A DNA stretch of 64,000 bases from Tsukamurella sp. M9C. GTDB lineage: Bacteria; Actinomycetota; Actinomycetes; Mycobacteriales; Mycobacteriaceae. The DNA lies in contig NZ_JAIULG010000001.1 of assembly GCF_020169415.1 (NCBI RefSeq), positions 124,001-188,000 on the forward strand, read 5' to 3'. Below, piece after piece: positions 1-7,278 of the stretch (the stretch's first letter is position 1; each line of letters begins with the position of its first letter). Made by a program: the position numbers and the translations under genes. A model generated the notes under the pieces. That model was not told the origin of the DNA. It saw only the letters and a list, made by a program, of their open reading frames with translations, and searched no databases.

Positions 1-124
1 GTGGGCCGGCCAGACGCAGGGCCTCGTCGAGGAGGTTGACACCGTCGCCGCCGTCGTCGACAAGGTCGTCGCCGACGCCGAGGAGATCATGACCCGGCGC
101 CTGCCGGGCCTCGTCCGCGACTGA
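1..124 (+). CDS. C-terminal end of a nitronate monooxygenase-like flavin oxidoreductase (partial)
   Basis: An open frame enters from the left edge (codons in phase with base 2) and stops at 122-124. The roughly 40 visible residues include GQTQGLVEEV, an Ala/Val-rich helix and AEEIMTRRLPGL. This resembles the C-terminal tail of 2-nitropropane dioxygenase/nitronate monooxygenase TIM-barrel proteins, where a G-Q-x-x-G-L-V-x-D/E-V stretch is followed by a VVxxIxxEAEE helix. Catalytic and FMN-binding parts lie outside the window, so the assignment rests on this tail alone and is tentative. Confidence 0.5.
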   Translation, partial: WAGQTQGLVEEVDTVAAVVDKVVADAEEIMTRRLPGLVRD

Positions 125-159
125 CGGACCGCCGGGCCCGACGGTGCCGCACCGTCGGG

Positions 160-1248
160 TCAGGAGGCCAGGACCACCGCGTCCCGGGTCCGCTTCGCCT
201 CGTACATCCCCCGGTCGGCGTCCTCGAGCAGCGCCGTGAGCAGGGAGGCGTCGACGTCGGGATGCTCGTCCACGGCGACCCCGATGCTGGTGGTCACGCC
301 GGCGTCGCCGGCCACGGCCCGGCGGATCCGGTCGCCCAGGTCGAGGCACTCCTGCGTGCTGCGGCCCATCACGAGCAGCGCGAACTCGTCGCCGCCGAGC
401 CGGGCGATGACGGCGTCGTCCGCGGCGCCCTCGACGCGCAGCACGCGGGCCACGTGCACCAGGACCTCGTCGCCGGCGGCGTGGCCCCGCCCGTCGTTGA
501 TCTCCTTGAAGTGGTCGAGGTCCAGGACGAGGACGCCGACGTGCTCCGCCGACGGGGACCGTCGCATCGCCCACGTGGTCCAGCGCGTGCGGAGGCCCCG
601 GCGGTTGGGGATGCCGGTCAGCGGGTCGGTGCCGGCCTCGGCGGTGTCCAGCCAGGAGAAGGTCATGCCGAACTGCATCGTCCCGGGCACGCCGATGGTC
701 GCGCCGGCCAGGATCGCCGAGGCGAGCCCGGCGTTGAACATGCCGTGCACGGCGGCGATGGGCGGCGCGGTCGCGGCGATCGCCGCCGCGACCAGCACCA
801 TGCTCACGACGAACCACCGGGTCGTGAGGATCAGCGCGCCGAACGTGGCGATCATCGCGAGGCTCGCGACGCCGAGGGCGACGCCCACCGGGTCGTGCTG
901 CGCCGAGGACGCGCCGTAGATCGCGATGATCGAGGTGGCGACGAAGACCGCCGCCTCCCGCGCCCCCGGCAGCGGGCCGACCTGCCACCGGACGGCCCAG
1001 AACGCGGCGACGAAGGCGCACACCACCAGCCGCACCTGCACCGGGGTCGAGAGCGGCGCGATGTTGATCAGGAGTCCGATGGACATCAGCCCGAGCAGGA
1101 ACGCGCAGATGCTCACGGCGGCGCGGATGAGCCCCAGCAGCGAGCGGTTGCGGAGGTAGGTGATCCGCTCGTCGTACGTGGGGCCGCCGAACCACCACGC
1201 GGAGACGAGCTCGGTCAGCGTGGTGCGGAGCGACGCGCGGGTGGTCAT
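160..1248 (-). CDS. Membrane-bound GGDEF-domain diguanylate cyclase
   Basis: A 362-residue protein predicted to make cyclic di-GMP from two GTP. Residues ~40-190 form about six hydrophobic helices, i.e. a membrane sensor module without a recognised PAS or CHASE domain. The GGDEF domain begins near residue 205 with DPLTGIPNRRG, continues with DLDHFKEIND (~243-252) and carries an intact GGDEF signature at 285-289. The RxxD inhibitory I-site that normally precedes GGDEF is absent (residues 276-279 read ADDA), so classical product inhibition is unlikely. No EAL or HD-GYP domain is present. Length and layout fit a cyclase. Its place beside the polysaccharide locus makes a regulatory link possible but unproven. 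Confidence 0.88.
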   Translation of the reverse strand: MTTRASLRTTLTELVSAWWFGGPTYDERITYLRNRSLLGLIRAAVSICAFLLGLMSIGLLINIAPLSTPVQVRLVVCAFVAAFWAVRWQVGPLPGAREAAVFVATSIIAIYGASSAQHDPVGVALGVASLAMIATFGALILTTRWFVVSMVLVAAAIAATAPPIAAVHGMFNAGLASAILAGATIGVPGTMQFGMTFSWLDTAEAGTDPLTGIPNRRGLRTRWTTWAMRRSPSAEHVGVLVLDLDHFKEINDGRGHAAGDEVLVHVARVLRVEGAADDAVIARLGGDEFALLVMGRSTQECLDLGDRIRRAVAGDAGVTTSIGVAVDEHPDVDASLLTALLEDADRGMYEAKRTRDAVVLAS

Positions 1249-1257
1249 GGTGCGCTC

Positions 1258-1263
1258 AGATTA
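1258..1263 (-). promoter_or_regulatory. -10 hexamer for the GGDEF gene, near-leaderless
   Basis: On the minus strand TAATCT lies 9 nt before the ATG at 1248. No Shine-Dalgarno sequence fits between them, so translation is probably leaderless or nearly so, which is common in mycolata. Confidence 0.4.
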
Positions 1264-1356
1264 TCCGCTGCGCACGGGGCTTCCTCCGCCGTCCCTCGAT
1301 GTTCCGGTGGGCGCGGGTGACGTCGGGTTCGGGCGTTACGTGCCGCGGTGTCGGGA

Positions 1357-1362
1357 TAGGAT
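1357..1362 (+). promoter_or_regulatory. -10 hexamer for the GNAT gene, leaderless arrangement
   Basis: TAGGAT is followed after exactly 6 nt by the ATG at 1369. No ribosome-binding site is seen, so the transcript probably begins at or next to the start codon. No convincing -35 is visible. Confidence 0.45.
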
Positions 1363-1368
1363 TCGGCA

Positions 1369-2019
1369 ATGCAAAATCCGATCGCGTCGGTGCTGGCCAG
1401 AAGGAAGTCCGGGGCCGGAGCACGCGGTGTCTTCGACGGCCGCGAGTTCGAGCTGCGCCGGGTGCGGCTCACCGACTACGCGTCGTGGCGCACCATCCGG
1501 CTGGCCAACGAACGCCGGCTGGCGCCGGCGTTCAAGCGCCAGGACCGCACCTGGGAGGAGTGCCACTCCCCGATGGCGTGGGTGGAGTGGTTCGCCGATA
1601 CCGCCGTCGGATCGCTGCGGCGGACGCGGTACGCGTTGGTCATCGTCGAGCACGCCGCGGGAAAGCCGGCGCGCGTGGTCGGCGAGGTCGGTCTCTGCGG
1701 GGTGGACCCCGTCACCCGGGCCGGGGAGCTGTCCGCGTGGGTCTCCGATTCGCCCGGAACGCTCGTTCCCTGGGGGCTCGCCAACGTGATCGACCGGGTC
1801 TTCGCCCCGGAGTACGGGCTCGAGCGCATCGTCGCGCCCGGTGTGGAGACCAAGGGGCGTCCGGCGCACCTCGTCGCCGCGCTCGGGATGGAGCGCATCG
1901 GCACGCGGCGCGACTTCCGGATCTTCAACGGGGAGCCGACCGACCACATGATGTGCGTCCTGGAGAACACCCCCGAGGTCCGCGCGTCGATGCGCGCCCT
2001 CGCCGCCGGGCCGCGCTGA
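1369..2019 (+). CDS. GNAT-family N-acetyltransferase (RimJ/RimL type)
   Basis: A 216-residue protein with the RimJ/RimL layout: an N-terminal strand ending in FELRRVRLTDYASW (~29-41), a W-rich segment, a central VVGEVGLCGVD strand and a C-terminal part ending in the fold's characteristic AALGMERIGTRRDFRIFNG turn (~166-184). The family transfers acetyl from acetyl-CoA to protein N-termini or small amines; the substrate cannot be read here. The gene appears monocistronic with a leaderless promoter and is convergent with the polysaccharide operon that ends at 2066. It might acetylate a polysaccharide precursor, but only position suggests this. Confidence 0.8.
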   Translation: MQNPIASVLARRKSGAGARGVFDGREFELRRVRLTDYASWRTIRLANERRLAPAFKRQDRTWEECHSPMAWVEWFADTAVGSLRRTRYALVIVEHAAGKPARVVGEVGLCGVDPVTRAGELSAWVSDSPGTLVPWGLANVIDRVFAPEYGLERIVAPGVETKGRPAHLVAALGMERIGTRRDFRIFNGEPTDHMMCVLENTPEVRASMRALAAGPR

Positions 2020-2065
2020 CGGGGCGGGAACGCACGGGCCGCGACGACGGGGCGGTGGACCCGCG

Positions 2066-3487
2066 CTAGACGCCGGCGGGGCGCGGCGCGGGCAGGTCGC
2101 CCCGCGCGGGCGCGTCGGCCGGTGCGGGCGCGGCGCCGCGCGCCGCCTCGTCGTCCTTGCGCAGGCTGTTCGCCACCCCGGCCAGGGCGATGAGGATCCA
2201 GGTGAGGAACCAGATCTGGACGAATCCGGCCGTGTCCAGGATCAGTGAGATCACGGCCACCGCGGCGAGGGCTCCCGCGATCCCGCCGCTGAGCTCGGCG
2301 ATGGACGGGTTCTTCGACCGCGACGAGCGCAGTGCCAGGAGCAGGCCCACCACGAGCGCCGCGACGAAGGTCGCGAAGCCGATGACACCGGCCTCCATCA
2401 GGCGGGAGACGTACTGGTTGTCGAGCACCGGTTGCTTGAGCGCCGGGTAGGCGCCCACGCCCTGCCCGAGCCACGGATGCTCCCAGAAGTGTTCGCTCGC
2501 GTAGGCGAGCCCGCGGCCCCGGGAGTGGAGCGAGTCGTCGCCGAAGGCGCCGGCGAACACCGCGAACATCGCGGAGATGAACTTCAGCTGGAACAGCAGG
2601 CCCAGGCCGATCGCGGTCCCGCCGGCGACGAGGACGGCTGCGACGCGGGTGATCGGCCAGCGCCAGCACATGACGGCGACGGCCGCCGCCGTGCCGACGA
2701 CTGCGGACCGCGACAGCGTGACGAGGGCGCCGCCGACGAGGATCACCGTGCATCCCGTCCACAGCCAGTAGGTGTTCACGCGGCGGGCCTTGGCCTCGAG
2801 CGCGAGCGCCACCCCGAGCGGGGTCATCACGGTGAGGATGGCGCTCAGCTCGAGCGGATGGCCGGCGCTGCCCTGCGGGCGCGCGACGCCCTCACGCATC
2901 AGGTTGGTGACGATCTGGTAGTCCCGGAAGTTGAGGCCCGGCAGCGTGAAGTAGGCGGCGAGGTCGATGCCGGTGGCCACCTTGACCAGGCCGAACCAGG
3001 CGGACAGGGTGGCGCCGATCACGAGCCCGCCGATCACGATCCGCAGGCTGCCGACCGAGCGCAGCACCGTGAGCAGGAAGAGCACTGCGCCGAGGAGGTA
3101 CAGGTCGCCGAGGATGTACCGGTCGAGTGCCACCTGGGCGACGTAGGGCACGCCGCGCATCTGGCTGGCCCCGAAGGAGAGGAACGACGTGGTCACGTAG
3201 CCGAGCACCGCGAACAGGGTGACCCGGTCCCGGACCGGGCCGGAGAAGCCGGTGATGTTCAGGCACACCCAGGTGATCCCGGCGCCGGCGAACAGCGTCT
3301 GGCCCACGCTCAGTCCGAAGGTCCCGGGAACGGTGAAGGTCTGCTGCATCCCGAGGAGGAAGAAGCACGCGGTGCCGACGAACAGGGCGAACGGCAGGTC
3401 GGGAGGGCTCGTGGTCGAGCGGCCGGGGGTCCGCAGCACCGACCAGGCCCGCGTCGATGGCGCGCCGCGGTCGGTGACGGTGGCCAT
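2066..3487 (-). CDS. O-antigen ligase/polymerase-like membrane protein (Wzy type)
   Basis: A 473-residue, highly hydrophobic protein with roughly ten to twelve transmembrane helices. A periplasmic-loop region (SLHSRGRGLAYASEHFWEHPWLGQGVG, beginning near residue 320) resembles the segment preceding the H-x(6)-G motif of the Wzy_C/O-antigen ligase family. It would polymerise or ligate lipid-linked repeat units outside the membrane. The C-terminal ~25 residues are Ala/Pro-rich and probably disordered. The ATG overlaps the stop of the upstream chain-length gene by one base (TGATG), indicating translational coupling. The superfamily is clear; polymerase versus ligase cannot be decided from sequence. 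Confidence 0.75.
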   Translation of the reverse strand: MATVTDRGAPSTRAWSVLRTPGRSTTSPPDLPFALFVGTACFFLLGMQQTFTVPGTFGLSVGQTLFAGAGITWVCLNITGFSGPVRDRVTLFAVLGYVTTSFLSFGASQMRGVPYVAQVALDRYILGDLYLLGAVLFLLTVLRSVGSLRIVIGGLVIGATLSAWFGLVKVATGIDLAAYFTLPGLNFRDYQIVTNLMREGVARPQGSAGHPLELSAILTVMTPLGVALALEAKARRVNTYWLWTGCTVILVGGALVTLSRSAVVGTAAAVAVMCWRWPITRVAAVLVAGGTAIGLGLLFQLKFISAMFAVFAGAFGDDSLHSRGRGLAYASEHFWEHPWLGQGVGAYPALKQPVLDNQYVSRLMEAGVIGFATFVAALVVGLLLALRSSRSKNPSIAELSGGIAGALAAVAVISLILDTAGFVQIWFLTWILIALAGVANSLRKDDEAARGAAPAPADAPARGDLPAPRPAGV

Positions 3488-4446
3488 CAGGCGTTCTGAA
3501 CCCGGTCGCCGGTGTCGCCGGCTGCGGTGTCGTCGAGGTCCGGGAGCGGGATCTCGGACTCCTCCGGGACCTCCTCCACGCGGTCGCGCCAGCGGGTCAT
3601 CGCGCGGCGGGCCGCGTCGCCCGGCGGGCGGATCGGGATCGCCGCGGGCACGGTGCGCGACGGTGCGCCGCCGTCCGGTTCGGCGCCGAACTCGGGCGCC
3701 GCGGGCACGATCCCGGCCAGCGCGGCCGACTCGGCGGTGAGCTCCTCGGGCGTCGCGGGCGTCGTCTGCGTCTGCACGGGGATCGGGACGGTGCGGGAGG
3801 CGTCACCCGAGCCCTTGCGGCGGCGCGCCCGGAACGCCTCCCAGGCGGCCGCGGCGATGAGGCAGAGGGTCAGGGTGGCGAGCGCCGCTCCCATGGCCAG
3901 GCCCATGGCGGCGCGCAGGGGGTTGCCGCCGACCTCCTCGCCCGGCGTCGGCGCGACGGGAACCCGCAGGTCCGCGTAGGAGTCGCCGACGACGCCGGCC
4001 TCGACCTGCATCTTCCGGAGCTCGGTGCGCCAGAACTCGATGAGGGCGTTGGCGCCGGCCTCGGATCGCCAGGCCTCGGGGGCGCTCACGGTGAAAGTGA
4101 TGAGCGGGGAGATCTGCGTCGAGTTGCCGTCGCCGGCGCTCGCGAGCATCACCACGTCGGGGGAGGAGCCGCTCTTCTCGAGGGCCGCGCGGCCCCCGGC
4201 GGACTGCGCGACGGTCGTCAGCACGTGCGCCATCTGGGCGGCACCGCTGTTGAGACCGGTGAACGGGTTGTCCATCGCGTTGCGGCTACCCGCACCAGGC
4301 CCGATCACGAGCACGGCCGCGGAGGTCTCGAAGTGGGTCGTGGTCGACTTCCACCCGATGACTCCGCCCGTGATGCCGGCCAGCAGCACCAGCACGATGA
4401 TGGCGGGTTTGGTGAGCGCCCAGCGCAGGAAACCAGCGACGTTCAT
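3487..4446 (-). CDS. Chain-length determinant (Wzz-like) polysaccharide co-polymerase
   Basis: A 319-residue protein with the Wzz/PCP topology: transmembrane helix 1 at ~14-31, an extracytoplasmic domain (~35-175) rich in short helices, and transmembrane helix 2 at ~178-203. A cytoplasmic Pro/Glu-rich tail of about 115 residues follows. The tail lacks Walker motifs and a tyrosine-rich end, so no fused BY-kinase is present. Such proteins set the length of polymer made by the Wzy partner, whose gene is overlapped by one base downstream. GGGAG upstream of the ATG is a plausible ribosome-binding site. Confidence 0.72.
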   Translation of the reverse strand: MNVAGFLRWALTKPAIIVLVLLAGITGGVIGWKSTTTHFETSAAVLVIGPGAGSRNAMDNPFTGLNSGAAQMAHVLTTVAQSAGGRAALEKSGSSPDVVMLASAGDGNSTQISPLITFTVSAPEAWRSEAGANALIEFWRTELRKMQVEAGVVGDSYADLRVPVAPTPGEEVGGNPLRAAMGLAMGAALATLTLCLIAAAAWEAFRARRRKGSGDASRTVPIPVQTQTTPATPEELTAESAALAGIVPAAPEFGAEPDGGAPSRTVPAAIPIRPPGDAARRAMTRWRDRVEEVPEESEIPLPDLDDTAAGDTGDRVQNA

Positions 4447-4458
4447 TTACGGGGACTC

Positions 4459-4474
4459 CCTAGCGCAGTTGCAA
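4459..4474 (-). promoter_or_regulatory. Promoter-proximal motif TTGCAACTGCGCTAGG
   Basis: This 16-nt motif lies 13-28 nt before the start of the Wzz-like gene. It aligns without gaps to copies upstream of the GH5 gene (11783-11798) and the sugar phosphotransferase gene (21826-21841): TYGCRACTGC then TA four to five bases on. It may combine a regulator site with a -10 element. Confidence 0.35.
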
Positions 4475-4538
4475 TTGCAGTGTTCCGAGCATTGACTGTA
4501 CTACGCAGGTTCGCTGGAGTGTACTTCTGCGGTCTGGA

Positions 4539-6167
4539 TCACTCCGACTCCCGCTCGGGCGAGCGCGAGGCCATGCCGATCAGGGCCGACAGTCGGATCG
4601 GACCCGCGATCGCGCTGGTGAGGAGATAGGCGCCGGCGGATGCGAGGAGCGGGATCAGGACGAACTGATGGCGCAGCACGATCGCGACGATCACCGCCAC
4701 GCCCAGCGGCACCGCGAGCCGGAACAGGTACTGCCACGGCGGACGGAACGGCGCGCGGGAGCGCAGCCGCCATCCGGCGACCACCATGCCGATGACCTCG
4801 CTGATGATGAGCGCGGCGGCGGCCCCGATCGCGCCGTAGAACGGGATCAGGATCACGTTCAGGGCGATGTTGCCGATCAGGTTCACCACGTTGAGGCGCA
4901 GCAGGAAGACCTGGTCGTGCGCCGCGAACAGGCCCTGACTGAGGACGGCCGTGACGAAGGTGACCGAGACTGCGATGAACAGCAGGCTCAGCGTCCGGCC
5001 GCCGACCTCGACGAACTCCGCCGTGCTGAGCAGGCCGATGATGCTCGGCGAGAGGACGCCGCCGACGAGCGCGATCGGCGCACCGACGAAGATCAGGGCC
5101 TCCGCGCTGCGTTGCACGAATGCGGCGAAGCGCTCCTTATCGGTCGCGAACAGATTCGTCATCGTGGACAGCGAGGAGGCGAGGAAGACGGCGGAGATCA
5201 CGGTCGCGTTCGACGTGATCTGATACGCGAGGCCGTAGGCGCCGGTCTGCTGCGGCGTGCTCAGCACGCTGAGGAGGAAGGCGTCGGCCCGCCAGTACAG
5301 AGCCGCGATGATCAGCACGCCGGTCTGCGGCAGGCTCTCCCGGACCAGGTCCCAGCTCTGCCGCGCCGAGAAGACGGGCCGGATGCCGACGGCGCGGTGC
5401 GCCACGAAGCCCTGGATGATCAGCATGACCAGCGGCGGGACCAGCTGGACCGCGGCGAACCACACCAGGTCGGCGTCGATCCGGACCAGCACGATCGTGC
5501 CCACGAGGGAGAGCGCGCGCCCGCCGACGTCCGACACGGCGACCGCACCGAACCGCACATTGGTCATGAACAGCGGTTGGAAGCAGGACGCCAGGGTGGT
5601 CAGCGCAAGGCCGCCGGCGATGATCGCGATCATCATCGGTACCTCGGCGGTGTCGCGGTAGATCAGCGCGCCGGTGATCACCGCCGCCGCTGAGAGCGGC
5701 ACGCAGTACGCGAGCGACAGGCCGACGTTGACGCGGATGAGTTGCCGCAGGTCACCGGCACCGGAGGTGACGCGCCGGACCACGACCGCCCCGATGCCGA
5801 GTTCGGTGAGGCTGGTCCACAGGCCGATGAAGACGATGGCGGCGGTCAGGTGGCCGTACGAGATCAGGCCGAGGTGGGTCGTGGTGATCGCCATCGTCGC
5901 GAGCGAGGCGACGAGGCCGACGATCCGCGCCGCCAACTGGAGGCCGAAGGCTCGGGCGATGAGCCGCGGGGATGCCCGTCCGCGGTGATTATCTGTTTGC
6001 GACTCGATAGTCTCATCATCGGGCGGTGTCGAGACATGGGACTCGGACCGGGGAGCCGCCGAATCGAAAGGACTGTTCGGTGCGGGTGACGGTGCCTCTT
6101 GCTGGGGGATTGACGGCGACGGAGTGGGCTCGTCGGCACGCCGAGGGCGACGTTCCGGATCGGTCAC
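4539..6167 (-). CDS. Polysaccharide flippase (Wzx/MATE-like, MOP superfamily)
   Basis: A 542-residue protein. After a Pro/Ser-rich, probably disordered N-terminus (~1-65) come about 12-14 hydrophobic helices with the MOP-superfamily pattern, for example a first helix with LAARIVGLVASLATM and an internal GAIGAAAALIISEVIG segment. It would flip lipid-linked repeat units across the membrane. The start at 6167 is the only ATG/GTG in frame; no other common start lies between it and the first helix, though TTG near 5938 is possible. It therefore overlaps the 5' end of the divergent glycosyltransferase gene (start 6080) by 88 bp. Confidence 0.8.
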   Translation of the reverse strand: MTDPERRPRRADEPTPSPSIPQQEAPSPAPNSPFDSAAPRSESHVSTPPDDETIESQTDNHRGRASPRLIARAFGLQLAARIVGLVASLATMAITTTHLGLISYGHLTAAIVFIGLWTSLTELGIGAVVVRRVTSGAGDLRQLIRVNVGLSLAYCVPLSAAAVITGALIYRDTAEVPMMIAIIAGGLALTTLASCFQPLFMTNVRFGAVAVSDVGGRALSLVGTIVLVRIDADLVWFAAVQLVPPLVMLIIQGFVAHRAVGIRPVFSARQSWDLVRESLPQTGVLIIAALYWRADAFLLSVLSTPQQTGAYGLAYQITSNATVISAVFLASSLSTMTNLFATDKERFAAFVQRSAEALIFVGAPIALVGGVLSPSIIGLLSTAEFVEVGGRTLSLLFIAVSVTFVTAVLSQGLFAAHDQVFLLRLNVVNLIGNIALNVILIPFYGAIGAAAALIISEVIGMVVAGWRLRSRAPFRPPWQYLFRLAVPLGVAVIVAIVLRHQFVLIPLLASAGAYLLTSAIAGPIRLSALIGMASRSPERESE

Positions 6168-7138
6168 CGTACGGGCTCCATCGACTCGAGGACCACGGCA
6201 TGCGCGTCACGTTCGCTTCGGCGCAACCCGCGTGCGGGCTCCGGGGCAGGATCGAGGACCGGGTCGCCCGTTCGGTACGGCACCGCACCGACGGCTACGA
6301 ATTCGTCGAGCGGGTGCTCGGCGTGGGCGCGCACGGCGCCGACGCGATCCTGTCCTACGACGAGCGCACCGGAGTCCCGGCGCTGCTCACCGGCCGGACG
6401 CCGGTCGCCGCCGGGATCGGCTGGCTGACGACCCGCGCGAACGCGGGCCGTGTGCACGGCGAGCTCGCGGCGCGGGCGCTGCCGCGTGCCGGTGCGGTGT
6501 GGGCCCAGTGCTCGGCCGTGCTGCCCGTGCTCCAGCGGGAGTGGGGGCTTGCCGCTTCCCGTACGCAGTTCATCCCCCTGGGAATCGATACCGATTTCTA
6601 CGTCCGACAACCGGGTCCGGGTACTCCGGGGCTCGTGGTGAGCGCCGGGGAGGACCGGTTCCGGGACCACGCGACGCTGATCCGTGCACTGGCGAAGGTG
6701 CGTGCGCAGCGTCCGGACACCCATCTCGAGCTGGCCTCCGGTCTGCCCTTCGACGCTCCGGAGGGCCTGGTCACGGTGCACACCGAGCGGTTGGACGGAC
6801 GGATCCGCGACCTCTACGCCCGGGCGTCCGTTGTTGCGATTGCGCTCCATCCTACCGTCACCGGCTCCGGGCTCACGGTGGTGCTGGAGGCGATGGCCAG
6901 CGGCCGACCCGTCGTGGTCACCGACAATCCCGGCGTCGCGGACTACGTCGAGCACGGCGTGACCGGCCTGCTCGTGCCCCCGGAGGATCCCGAGGCGCTC
7001 GCCGCGGCCGTCGGGGAGTTGCTCACTGACGAGGCCGCGCGGACCGAGATGGGCCGCGCGGCCGCGGCCCGAGCGCGGGAGCGGTTCACGACCGACGTCA
7101 TGGCCGGGCACTTGGCGAGGATGCTGTCGTCGATGTGA
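6080..7138 (+). CDS. Glycosyltransferase family 4/1
   Basis: A GT-B fold retaining glycosyltransferase of about 352 residues. The C-terminal domain shows the E-x7-E motif region (GSGLTVVLEAMASGRPVVVT, starting near 270) followed by NPGVADYVEHG and a terminal helix with RERFT. The GTG at 6080 is chosen because GAAAGGA lies 8-15 nt upstream and the resulting N-terminus runs into SPYGLHRLEDHG, a usual beginning for such enzymes. An ATG 54 nt upstream has no ribosome-binding site. Donor and acceptor are unknown. It begins a rightward run of assembly genes. Confidence 0.82.
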   Translation: MRVTVPLAGGLTATEWARRHAEGDVPDRSPYGLHRLEDHGMRVTFASAQPACGLRGRIEDRVARSVRHRTDGYEFVERVLGVGAHGADAILSYDERTGVPALLTGRTPVAAGIGWLTTRANAGRVHGELAARALPRAGAVWAQCSAVLPVLQREWGLAASRTQFIPLGIDTDFYVRQPGPGTPGLVVSAGEDRFRDHATLIRALAKVRAQRPDTHLELASGLPFDAPEGLVTVHTERLDGRIRDLYARASVVAIALHPTVTGSGLTVVLEAMASGRPVVVTDNPGVADYVEHGVTGLLVPPEDPEALAAAVGELLTDEAARTEMGRAAAARARERFTTDVMAGHLARMLSSM

Positions 7139-7200
7139 TCCCCCCGGTGCCTCCATGGCCGTCCTCTCGTCCCGCGGAGCGATGTGGCCGCGATGATGCG

Positions 7201-7215
7201 ATGACGAAACGTCAT
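7201..7215 (+). promoter_or_regulatory. Palindrome ATGACG-AAA-CGTCAT upstream of the GT2-GT4 gene
   Basis: A perfect inverted repeat (6-nt arms, 3-nt spacer) lies 63 nt before the next coding start and about 14 nt before a possible -10 (TATAGT, 7230-7235). ATGACGAAG recurs at 7236-7244. The layout suits an operator in the 119-nt intergenic gap 7139-7257. Confidence 0.4.
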
Positions 7216-7278
7216 GCGTTGTCATTGCGTATAGTATGACGAAGCTGATAGCGCCCGATGACGCGTGAGGAGATGTTC

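Noticed and set aside
262-1320. Long plus-strand frame of about 350 codons opposite the GGDEF gene
   Set aside because: Its product is rich in Arg, Gly, Ala, His and Asp in no recognisable order, and it mirrors the third-position GC of the minus-strand gene. It is a shadow frame.
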